Assembly (NCBI GenBank): GCA_020747065.1
Contig: JAGMVK010000008.1
Span: 1,612,001-1,676,000, forward strand
Length of the DNA: 64,000 nt
DNA from: Cadophora sp. MPI-SDFR-AT-0126
Taxonomy: Eukaryota > Ascomycota > Leotiomycetes > Helotiales > Ploettnerulaceae
Direction: 5' to 3'
The position numbers and the translations under genes were made by a program. This document shows, in pieces, positions 23,781 to 34,271 of this stretch (its first letter is position 1; each line of letters starts with the position of its first letter). The notes beneath the pieces are model-generated. The model had not been told where the DNA came from. It saw only the letters and a program-made list of their open reading frames with translations, and made no database searches.

Positions 23781-26410
23781 TCAGGAGCTTAGTGCAAGAC
23801 ATGCATCAACTGCAAGGCCGACCCTGGGATATGTTAGTGCGCGAAACTTTAGGGGATGAGTGGAATAAGCTTACCTTCCGTCCTTCTGCGTGACAACATC
23901 ACTGATGATCTCCCTATCCAAATCTGGGAACATTCCAGCCAGAGTTTCGACGACATTAGCATGTTCGGCTCTTTGTATGCGATGGGCTTCTGCAGCTTCG
24001 GCACTGGCTTGCCTAGCGGCAGCATCTTCCGCCGTCATTCTGCTACGATGAGGGTCTCCAGTAGTTGGTACCCGTGGCAGGCCCTGAGGGATATCTGAGC
24101 TGACTCGTGGAGAGGGAGTCATCCGAGGAGTGTTGCCAGGTAGAGGTGTTCGTACAGGTCCACTTTGAGATGGACTGGGCTCTTCTGAGAATATTCGGCC
24201 GATGGAAGAGAGAGGCCGCTGTATTGTTCTGAGAAGACCACTCATGGCAGCTTTCTCATCTAGTCCTCCATCCCCGCTTTCATACTCGTTTGAAGACGTA
24301 GATCTCCGAGGATTTGATGATTCGCCTTCCATAGAGTGCCGTGGCGTCACTTCAGGCCGGCTCAGTGTTGATTTCTCAGATAATTGATTTGGCGGGGGAA
24401 TCTCCTCGGCTTGGTGCTTCTCCGCAATTGCAAAGACGGCAGCTTCTACGTTCTTCTCAAATTCCTCATCTGAGATAGTCAATGTTGTTCGGTCCAAGTT
24501 CTCGATGAACTGGACAGCACCCAACTGTACGAGTTTAGTTTATACCCATATCTACAGCCAAACGGGTCATACCAGTGAGGACAAGTAATACCCTGCTTCT
24601 CCAGCAAGCTTGTCTTGGTTCCTGAACCGAAGGATATACTGAACGTTGGATACCATATGCTCGGGATTGGCTTGAAGCACTACATATATCAGAAGCGGCA
24701 TGAATGAGTCGGCTGAAGAGTCGGCTTTGGAATGCTTGAGAAGGCCTGTGACAGGTTAGGAGAGATACAATGAACCTGTAAGGTAATTCTTACCAAATAT
24801 CACCTTACAGCAATTCAGCACACAAATAATTTTATCTCTGGGCGCCCGATATGTCTTAATTTTGAGTAGCTCTGATCTTGTGTCAGTATTTGGCCTTGCG
24901 GAGAGGATTGCGACTTGCCTTGCTGAGCTAGTATCAGAAATCGTTTCCCGCTGTCTCCCACAGCAGGTATATCCAAATGTTCTTCCTTGATCCAGCCGTA
25001 GATACTGACCTTTTGAGCAAGAATCTCATCCCGCTCAACATCTTCTTGGTGCTGTCCTTTTCTTCCAGGACCCATCAGGCGCTCACCCCCTCTCCTCTTT
25101 GACTTAGACCCAGGAATTGGCTGTGGTGGCGGTATTGCTGGGGAAAATGTCTGCGTGTACAGCCTGTTCATAACCAGCTTCTCCATGCCCTCTCGAGCGT
25201 TGTCAAATTCCGCATCCGAGACCTCTCGCCAAACTTCGCATTGAGCCATTTTGTTCGTAATGAAGGAGAGGAAATCGCCTATAATCTTGACTTGCTCATG
25301 AACCATCCACTGTTTCTTGCCAAATTCCTGTAGAAATGACCGCAAGAATTTAGCCACAGGGTCGGCGGTTCGATGCCTAAGCTGCTCTAAGAACCGATGA
25401 AAGTCAAACGGAAGATCTGGTTCTGGCTCCGGTTCTGGTGGTGGGGGTCTGTGTAATGGAGGAGGTGATATTGGAGAGTCTACATGTTGAATTCGGTCAT
25501 CTCCACCCCTTGGATGCCCGAAACTACGAATTGAACCTGGCTTTGGTGGCACTGCTGGTCCAATATCGGTCGGATCTCTCACTTGCTGGTTGGCAGTGGA
25601 ATTAGATGATGTCCGTAGATCGTGCATGCTCTGACCAGCACTCTTGAAGCTCGCATTTAGCGGCTCGAGACTAGATTTCCGCGGCGGATGTTGGATAGGA
25701 CTTCCCAGAAGCGGTCCAGCAAACTCCAATCGAGGCGACATAACTTCTTCGTGTCCAGGTCCCTGTCCTTCCTCACTGAACTGGTCCATTATTGTCTGTA
25801 TTTCCGACCTCGCGTTGTATTCTCTCTCGTCCCCGCTTGCAGATGCTTTCTCGTCAAACCCGGCATCAGATCTTGTTGGAGATCTCTCTGGCGGATCCAC
25901 TGGCCTGGAGTATTGGGGGATTGAAGTAGCATTGGACGTAGATCTCGAGGGGGGCTGAGACGAATATGGCGTTTTGGGAGTAGGGTCGAGGTATGGCTTG
26001 TCATCTGGGGAAAGATGTTGCATAGTAGGGACGTTCGCAGATGGTTTGTCAGGTTTTAAAGTCGCGGTAGAGGACTCCATATGGTCGTAGATAGGTGGCG
26101 TCTCTACTTTCTTTCCTTCCTCATCGACTTGATTGGATTCATCTTCTATACCAGTCCTTTGGCTGATCTTGTCGCCGTCTGCGATACTTATCTCGTGCTC
26201 TTCGGCTTTGCCTGGAGTATCATGTTCATCAGACAAATTCGTCCCAGTAGCTTCTTTGCCATCAGCATTCGAGGTATCCAGGAAAGCGGTAGCTTGACTT
26301 TCGTGCCCGACCTTGTCAGCCTCGGAGGTCACTGCCACATCTGACAGTGGCCTCTCTGGAAGCTCATCCTTACTGTCGACGGCTTCTGCTGGCTGGCTTG
26401 GAGGAGACAT
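23781..26410 (-). CDS. VPS9: Rab5-family guanine nucleotide exchange factor VPS9 (VPS9 + CUE domains)
   Basis: Activates the Vps21/Rab5 GTPase on endosomes for vacuolar sorting. Five exons: 26410-24919, 24871-24794, 24745-24573, 24524-23875 and 23823-23781, giving 811 residues with consistent phases. The first 330 residues are disordered and Ser/Pro/Glu-rich. A helical bundle preceding the catalytic core starts at DLPFDFHRFLEQL (about 332). The VPS9 core (about 470-610) contains the family signature in SSADSFMPLLIYVVLQANP with the catalytic Asp, then VSNVQYILRFRNQ and GEAGYYLSSL. The last 55 residues form a CUE ubiquitin-binding domain (VVETLAGMFPDLDREII, then GLAVDACLALSS). The first intron has a GC donor (AG|GCAAGT). 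The gene is head to head with the ASNSD1-like gene across a 684-bp shared promoter region. Confidence 0.93.
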
Positions 26411-27094
26411 ACACCCGCGGGCGCCTCTTCAAGGCGTCTGGCTTCGATTTGTGATTTTGGCGGGGTATATTTTGTCTGGGCACAGATATGTTGGGCTGCT
26501 CTTGTACGAAGACACATAGGAGAGGATATCGAGCTATTCGGAGGGTCAGATCTCAATCATCTGGGATGCAAAAGGCATCTGGTAATCTCCGATGCTGATT
26601 CCTGAGGTATGCTGCGAGTTTGGTCGTCTTCTGGCAGCTCGCCTTGATGATCGTCGGGAACTGCACGTTGATCTGAAGCGAGAGAATCCCGGACATGAGC
26701 ATGAGCTTCTGGGCTCGCATAGTAGATTGCAGCATTAGACGCGAACATCCATTACAATACACCTTTGCACGCACAATGCAATAAGAATTGATTTGCATTT
26801 GATCATTGCAATATGAGGAATCTATCTTCAACAAACTTGTGCATACTCTCTGGAGCGTCTTTGACGGGAGTATGGCATGCCAGACGCCAAACCCAGTCGA
26901 TTGGTTGCGGCCGCTAGTCGCCGCTAGTCTCAAAAGGCCCAAATTATTCTGCTAAAGCCCGCCCTGGAGGCTTCTGTCTTTTCTTCCACCAATTTCATCA
27001 CTTCAACATCCACCGACCTGTTATCTATCTATATGGCCCAGACGTCTGACTCATGGATGCACAAGAGCTCTGAAATATCCTAATTGCCACGGAA
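26411..27094. promoter_or_regulatory. Shared divergent promoter of VPS9 and the asparagine-synthetase-like gene
   Basis: The two start codons are 684 bp apart on opposite strands with no supported gene between them. A 129-codon leftward frame (26942-26553) is present but has no domain-like pattern and lies where the leaders should be. A gcggccgctagtcgccgc GC-rich element is found at about 26909-26926. Confidence 0.5.
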
Positions 27095-29049
27095 ATGTGT
27101 GGCATTCATGCTGCCATCTCGAGAACAGGCTTCCATATCCCAAGTGAGGACTTGAAGCATTTACTTTGCAACAGAGGTCCAGATCATACAGGAGACCACC
27201 ATTCCCGCATTGATGCACACGATGGGAATCCTTACTGGATCACGCTCATGTCAACCGTATTGGCCTTGAGAGGAGGTCAAGTCACGCCTCAGCCATTTGT
27301 CGATGCATCAAGTGGCTCAGCGCTTTGCTGGAATGGTGAGGCTTGGAATATTGGATCAGATCCAGTTACAGGTAATGATGGTCAAGCGGTATTCAATTTG
27401 CTCATGAAAGCAAGCTCCTCCACAACGCTAGCGTCCGACAGTACTACTGCTGTCCTCGAAGTGTTACGGAACATATCTGGCCCCTTTGCTTTTGTCTTTT
27501 TGGACAGAAACCATGATCAGCTGTATTTCGGTCGAGACCGTCTTGGACGACGTTCTCTTGTTTCTAAGTATGATTATGATTTCAGTATTCTCGAATTGTG
27601 CAGTGTCTCAGGTGAGAAAAGTTCCTGGGTGGAAGTTGAAGCCGACGGGATCTATCAGCTTTCTTATGACGACCGCATCTTCCAGGCGGATTCTCGAATG
27701 TCGCCCAAGGACCGGAACGCGACATTCCCAGAAACTTGCAAGCACCCTTGGGCCGCTGGAAATTCCAATGCGTCCGTAGGTAGCTCCTTCGGGGACCGTG
27801 GTGAACGAAGTCTCTATCTCTGCCATATGCTGACTCGTTCTAGGGACTGTCTCTCGGCCTTTTCAATATGGCTGTTCCCAAGGAGAAATATGTTTTAGAT
27901 AGACAGACTGAATCTGTTAGACACCTGCGCCATCTCTTAAGTGAGTCTCTCAACCTTAGAGTTCAGAATATTCCACTACCTCCAAACCATGATCTTAATC
28001 TTCATGTTCGCGTGGCTGTGCTATTCTCTGGTGGTCTTGACTGTACAGTCTTGGCACGGATGGTGCACGATCTACTTCCAATAGATCAGCACATTGACCT
28101 CATAAATGTTGCTTTCGAGAACCCGAGAGTCGTTCAAGCAGCGAAGCATGCGGCGACATCGAGGAAAGCTTCGAGCAAGAATTCGAAGATCGGCGTTCAA
28201 GATTCCAAGGCTGCTCTTGGAGAGGATCTTGTGTCGAACATTTCTCCGTTTGAGATTTGTCCTGATAGAGAAACGGGAAGAAAGGCTTTTCGAGAACTGC
28301 AGACTCTGTGTCCGGCTCGAACCTGGCGATTTGTCGCAGTAAGCATCAACGAGAACATTTTACACGGTGTATAGGCTGACAGAATCAGGTCAATGTGCCG
28401 TACTCGGAGACAAGTGCCCACAAGGCAAGAGTCATTGGTCTTATTTCTCCACACAATACTGAGATGGATCTTTCCATAGCTTTTGCTTTATACTTTGCTG
28501 CTCGTGGTGTTGGGACAGCCACTTCGACCTTAGACGCCACCCCAGTTCCATATGCCACACCCGCTCGTGTTCTTCTCTCTGGACTAGGCGCAGATGAACT
28601 CTTTGGTGGCTACACCCGTCACGCAACCGCATTCAACAGGAGAGGATTCACCGGGCTCCTAGATGAATTGAAACTCGACATTGATAGACTTGGAAAGCGG
28701 AATCTAGGTCGGGATGACCGCGTTATATCACACTGGGGCCGAGAGGCTCGATTTCCTTTTCTGGATGAAATCCTTGTCAAGTGGGCTGTTGAAAGTCCAA
28801 TCTGGAAAAAGTGCGGTTTCCAATCAGAAGCACCTGACGAGAACCAAGACCTGAACATTGAGCCCGGGAAGAAGGTCTTGCGCTTGCTTGCCTGCGAGTT
28901 AGGCTTGCACTTAGTTGCAATGGAGAAGAAAAGAGCTGTAAGTGCCGAACTCCTCTGGCAGCAATTTCTGACCATTCCAGATTCAATTTGGCGCAAGAAC
29001 AGCAAAGATGGGATTGGGAAGCACCAAAGGGACAGCCTTGATTTCATGA
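27095..29049 (+). CDS. Asparagine synthetase domain-containing protein 1 (ASNSD1-like)
   Basis: Relative of glutamine-hydrolysing asparagine synthetase; the physiological reaction of this subfamily is not settled. Four exons: 27095-27775, 27844-28338, 28389-28937 and 28981-29049, giving 597 residues. The N-terminal Ntn amidotransferase domain begins MCGIHAAIS with the Cys2 nucleophile and has the NRGPDHTG and WNGEAWN motifs. The C-terminal synthetase domain carries the ATP-pyrophosphatase loop LFSGGLDC (about 298-305) and LLSGLGADELFGGYTRH. The last exon encodes only AIQFGARTAKMG and a few residues more, matching the family C-terminus and fixing the last intron. Both catalytic sites appear intact. 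Confidence 0.92.
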
Positions 29050-29632
29050 TGCACCCGTTGAAGTCTTCTACGCCGGCAATGATGATGACCAGATACTACT
29101 GAAGTACCAAGTGTACCTGCGGAAGCTCATCTACTACTGCGTGTCGTGTGTTTCTGTGCAAGCAGTAACCTGGAAGCAGTATAATGGATGCCGTTAGATA
29201 ATGCACTGGCACTCATGAAGTAGTAAAGGCAAGTCTGAGCCACATGACTTCCACAATGACCTAAACGGGAGACTGGGCCATACTATATTTCCTCTTCGTT
29301 TGCATGGCAGCATTAGGAGACGCTAGTCTTTCAATGTCGACATATAAACTGTCGGTTGTTTCATTGTTGCAGCAAATAAGCCGTCTGTTAATTATGATGT
29401 GGAAGGAAGGATCAATATTCTTTCAACTTTTAGACTTCTGTCTTGATTCTTTTCGTCAGGTCGAAGCCGAGTATCCGTCTCACCTAGCTTCCGTTCCTGG
29501 GCGGTCCGCTCTTCCGAGTCAGCTAAGTATCTCACGTGGGATTTCTTCGAATTGAGGCTGCTGTGAATGTTTCAGCGAATCTTGGAGCAATGGGAATAAC
29601 CTTTCTCGATTTTGTTCCCACCTGTTGCATTT
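29050..29632. other. 3' flank, no gene seen
   Basis: Downstream of the ASNSD1-like stop; short disconnected open stretches only. Confidence 0.4.
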
Positions 29633-30052
29633 GAAAGCGGCATAGCTCTGAAATCAAAACAGCCTCTTCTGGGTGTTGTCTTCCACAAAGTTGTGGAGTA
29701 TTCTCGCCATTTCTGAAAGTACAACAAAAACCCGGTGGTATGGATGATTCTCACGATGTGGTTGATGTCGAGCTCCGGTATCCACTCACTGTTCTCAATA
29801 GGCTACCTGAAAACGGCCTCACTCTTGGTGCCGGATCGGCTCGTCCTCTCGAACACTCGGACATTTAGTCATACGGTCTGCCAGATTTCTGCGGGCCAAA
29901 TGCTGTCAAGATTCCACCAATGACTCTGGAGTATTCTTTCAACGATGGCAGTTCTACAATACTTACTCAATTGAGGGCATACCCTAAGAATCACAGGCCA
30001 AGGACAGTCGATGCCCTCCCATACCTTCTAGACCTCGTTTATCATGGCTGAG
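29633..30052 (+). pseudogene. Possible decayed gene: one frame interrupted by two stop codons
   Basis: A single rightward frame runs from about 29633 through a TAG at about 29868 to a TGA near 30052, roughly 139 codons with one internal stop. Its predicted peptide has an ordinary protein composition (GGMDDSHDVVDVELRYPL, LPENGLTLGAGSARPLEHSD, then LPDFCGPNAVKIPPMTLEYS). No start codon context or family was recognised. It could be an unrecognised exon set or a relic; the alternative is chance openness. Confidence 0.3.
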
Positions 30053-31962
30053 AAAGCTCCGATTCGTCACCAGTGAGACACTCTCTCCTGCGCCGTTGGC
30101 AATCAAGCAAGGAATTTCATTTACTCATGCATGTATAATCAAAACACGGCGCGCTTTCTACCTCTCTAAAGTCCACCCCGGCCATCAAAGAGTCACAAGT
30201 GACTTGTTTCACGCGTCATGGAGATACGAAGGGAGAATGTAAATCTCGTATCAAAATGTCTCAAACGACTTTCCTTGAAATGTGGAGAAGCGAAGGATAG
30301 CTCCTTGTCATCTCCCGATGCAACTAATGAAGTTGGGGGAATGGATTAAGTGAGATGGTGTGAGTGAGTAAGGAGGGATGCAGAAGATCTCCCGTGGCCA
30401 TCTGCAACTTTCTCCATGCTTGCCTCGATAGCTCCCGCCGCATGTATGGGTGTGGAATGGGCAGTATCTCAGTTGGACGGGAGGGCACAGAAAACTCTGA
30501 CTCAATGGGGGAGGGCATTCCAAGGATTCAGAGATGGAGGTGGGCAGTGCTTCTGCTTCTCCTTCCTGGGTGCGGTACGGCTGATGTAGAGGGTATGTTC
30601 TGCATATTGGCAAGCCTTCTACGCGCCGAGCTGGTCCTCTGAAAGTGGTCTTTGCAGCCTTTGCTTTCCTGGACTGTAACCCCCGCTCCGCCATCTGACA
30701 GAACGGGCGCTGCTGCACACCCTCAGAAAGCAGTCGACAGGGGCCTTACTCCCAGGGAATGCCGCCGTCATTACATCGTGCATGGGGTCACATGGGCTGG
30801 AGACTGAAAGGATATGCAAGTGCGGCTCTTGTTGATCAATGAGAGGAGAGAAGGGGAGATGGATCTAGCCCGTGCTGGAGAGTCATCTGCAGGGAGCTTT
30901 GGGGTCCAGCCACAGATATGGCGTCTGGAATCTTGATATTCGCAAAGTATATCAGGATCATTACATCGACGGGAAGGTCGAGCGAAATAACGCACTTGAA
31001 AAAGTGTACGGAACAGAAGAGAGGCATCTACATCATCATCTCCACCAATATGCTTGGGAGCAAATGGGAAGTCATCGGCTTCGTCTCCCAAAGCCCTGGG
31101 TCAGTCATCGTTCTATGGCCAGGCCAGTCCAGTCACCAGCGATCAACTGTCACAGCAGCATGACAGCCTGGATGGGAACGATTAAAGCACAGTACAGCAT
31201 TTAGGAACGGACTAGTAGCAGGCTCGAGCTTTTCCATCCGCATTCGCGTTATCATTTCAAGCAGAGCCAGAGACCAGCCAAGGATGATGTTATCTATCTC
31301 CCTATCCACATGAGTGCGTGCTACCGCGGCATCCATTATTGTCTTTGCCTTCCTTCCGTTGTCTCCCACTCATTCTCATGATCCAAGTCAACTCCACTCA
31401 GGTCCCGCCATCCATCGCAAGTCTTGGTTTCCTCCAGAGCTGTCAGTAGTGTTGTTGTTATTGTACGCCTTCGCTTCCAGCTAGGTTCAGCCAGTCTCAG
31501 TTTCAGTCTCAGGCCCCGCGATTCATGTCGATTTCTTTCCTGATACGGCACTGAATGGCTCCCTTTCACCAGCTCGGCCATGATACCTGCTCAAGACCAG
31601 CCCGGCCGTGGCGGCGCCGCACGCACTGGAAATTCTGCTGCTGTGAGGCTAGGGTGGTGTGGGGTGGAATTACTTGCTGCCACAGGCTACCCGGTGCCCA
31701 CCATGATTGCGAGCCAATAAGCCGAGTCAACCAATCCCCGCCCCAGCCGTCGACCCCTCCATTCATCCATGTATGCGCTCAAGCCTGGATGCGACATCTG
31801 CGGCCACACACACAGTCATCACCACCAATCCGAGATCCTAGTCTCAGCCAAATCCTGGCCTTATCCCCTGCTCCTTGCCCAGTACACAGCAAGGCCAGCT
31901 TGCGATCTGATATTCGGCACGGCTGCCTTGAGAAGACCCATGTCCGTCCTGTTTCCGTGTTT

Positions 31963-31995
31963 GTGCTTCTGCTTCTGCTTCTGCTCCTGCTGCTG
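31963..31995. repeat. (CTTCTG)n / (CTG)n tract
   Basis: Repeated gcttct units changing to ctgctg, in the upstream region of RSC7. Confidence 0.75.
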
Positions 31996-32351
31996 ACGAT
32001 GGACGCTCCTCCGCGCGGCCCAATGGTTCATCACTCACAGCAGAAGCGCAGCACAGACGAGAAACAAGCTGCGAGTCTTCCGCATCTGCACCATAGGCTC
32101 GTGCCGAAGACATCGGCGCAGCACCTACGGACGGTCGACCAAGACTGTCTCCAACGAACGGAAACTACTAATAATACTACTACTAATAACTCCTAACTAC
32201 TGTAATGCAGGATATGGCTCAGAGTGCGCCGATTCTTAAATTCCTCGTCTACGCTTGCTTGCTCTGGCGGTCATCGACTCGTCGATGGCTTTGGCTAGTG
32301 TCATATCATATCATCATACCTGCCCTGCCTGCCTCCCCATCTGTTCCGTTT

Positions 32352-32418
32352 CCAATCCAAATCCAATCCAATCCAATCCAAACCAATCCAGCTCCAGCCC
32401 AGCCCAGCCTAGCCTCGC
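32352..32418. repeat. (AATCC)n and (AGCCC)n tracts
   Basis: Consecutive aatcc units run into cagccc/agcct units, pyrimidine-rich on the plus strand, in the upstream region of RSC7. Confidence 0.75.
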
Positions 32419-32813
32419 CCCACCCCGCCATGCTGCTTGCTTCCCGTTCCTTTATGCTGTATCGGGCAATACATTTCAAAACATCCTGCCGCTACTATGA
32501 TATCAAGTGACCGAATATTCCCCATTATCCTCCTCCTCCGAGAAATGAGAGGAGAAGGACGGACGGGTCCAGACGCGCCCGCCTTCGCTTCAGGATCCTC
32601 AGAATGTTCGATGACATTTATATTGCTCCGATTGCCCTATTCGGACCCCTCATATCTTGTTTGCACTAGTAGCAGCTGTACGTACTGGGATGCGGTCCGC
32701 AGGCTGATCTCCTCTCTTTCGATTACACTATTACTCCAAGCGATCCCTCCCATCCCACGGGCAGAAGAACGCCTCTGCACCATCAACGTATGATTTGTCC
32801 ATCGCGACTACTT

Positions 32814-32831
32814 CCAGTCAGTCAGTCAGTC
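32814..32831. repeat. (CAGT)n tract
   Basis: About four consecutive cagt units in the upstream region of RSC7. Confidence 0.7.
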
Positions 32832-33650
32832 ATACGAAGACCTCACTGGCAGCCTGCCGACTTCCCACAAGATCGAATAGACTCGGCGCATGCTTCTGCT
32901 TTGCTCTGTAGCCGCGTTACGAATCCTTGTTTTTGACAGTACAAACAGTATATCGAAGGACGAAATTGTTTCTGCGAAGCCATCTCGCCGTTCAAGATCC
33001 CACGGTGGTCTTTGCTCCGAGGTACATAAGGTACTGAACTGAGTCTACTGACTTACATCCGGTCTGGCGTGCAACGTGCAGGAGACTTGGACCTTCCAAT
33101 ACAGACGAGCTGTGGCTTGCCTGGCAACAGACGGGATCTATCGTATCGATCAACGTCAGATCAATTCTTTTTTCGTAGTCCGGGGCCTGCCTGATTTATT
33201 TATTGTCTGTCAGCAAAGAAGCCTCTTCGATTCAGCCTGCTTGTGCGCGAGCTCCCGAGCCTCTCATGGTCATCGACATCGACATTGCTATCGTGCAAAG
33301 AGGAAGGACGTCCAGCCCGACTGGCCATTGATATTGCTTCGGGTGTCCAGCCTATCCGGTACACAGGCAGCGCAGCGGCCCAGGACTCCAAGAACCAGAA
33401 CAGAATCATCAGTCCGGTCCCATATTTGTCGGCTTTGCCACTCAAATCAATCAAAGGCATCTTTGCGTTGCATTGCGTTCCGTTGCGACCGATCAATTAC
33501 CTCGTCCCCAGCGTCCTTCCCTCCAACCTCGGTCGCATCGTCGTGCTGAGTCGCCGGAAACGCCCTGGCTGACTACCCGTCTTGTACTGGACTGTACTGT
33601 ATCCAACTGCGGTACCGTATTATTTTACTGCAAAGCACTGCGCTCGCCGC

Positions 33651-33670
33651 TGCACTGCACTGCACTGCAC
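33651..33670. repeat. (TGCAC)n tract
   Basis: Four consecutive tgcac units, followed by degenerate copies to about 33695. Confidence 0.75.
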
Positions 33671-33782
33671 GGCACTCCGCTGCGCTGCATTGCGATCTCA
33701 CTAGGCCGGCCGAGCCTGTCAGACAGAGCCTCTGCTTGCCCTCTCCCGCCTAGAACTCCTCTTCCATCCGCTTTTTCCTTCC

Positions 33783-33807
33783 ATAGGTAGATAGGATAGG
33801 ATAGGTG
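33783..33807. repeat. (ATAGG)n tract
   Basis: Consecutive atagg-type units about 465 bp upstream of the RSC7 start codon. Confidence 0.7.
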
Positions 33808-34024
33808 CGGTACTGATTACACTACACTCACTGCACGCGTTGCGGGGACCCAAACACACCTACCTACCAACTTTGACCTCCAACCAAATCAATCAACCTG
33901 ATCCATACAACCAACCACCAGAACCCTCCAGTCAGCGGCTATTCGCAGGATTGTCGAACAGTTCGTCCGCAATTCATGGTCGGTTCTTGACTCGATCCAA
34001 ACATTTTCCCTCGCGCCAATCAAA

Positions 34025-34061
34025 GCTTACTTGCTTGCTTGCTCGCTCCCTCGTTCGCTCG
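34025..34061. repeat. (GCTT)n / (GCTC)n tract
   Basis: Consecutive cttg units changing to ctcg units, followed 10 bp later by the complementary gcaagcaag type, about 210 bp before the RSC7 start codon. The inverted arrangement could form a hairpin in the leader RNA. Confidence 0.6.
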
Positions 34062-34271
34062 CAGCAGGCAAGCAGGTTGGTTACAAGCAAGCAAGGCCGG
34101 CCTCCTCCCGCCCACGCGCATTGCATGCTGCAGCTCCAGCTCCCAGTTCTATGCCAGCCAGCGCTCTCTCGACCTACCTAGGCGCGACCGCGCTCGAGGA
34201 GTAGTATTAGAAACTCCTCGCATAGGAGACCTCTCGACGTCTCTTATCGGTGCAGCGGTCCGTTAGACGGA

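Larger units (their letters stand above)
30053..34271. other. Long gene-free region leading to RSC7
   Basis: 4.2 kb without a supported gene. Open stretches on both strands overlap each other and lack splice support or domain patterns. From about 31.9 kb it becomes pyrimidine-rich with many short tandem tracts, consistent with a long promoter and 5' leader of the RSC7 gene. Confidence 0.45.

Noticed and set aside
26553..26942. 129-codon leftward frame between VPS9 and the ASNSD1-like gene
   Set aside because: Lies in the shared promoter; peptide has no pattern and no splice or start support.
30308..31204. Several overlapping open frames on both strands
   Set aside because: They contradict each other, contain no recognisable motif and sit in a gene-free stretch.
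31555..32196. 213-codon rightward frame
   Set aside because: Low-complexity, driven by pyrimidine-rich tandem tracts in the RSC7 upstream region.
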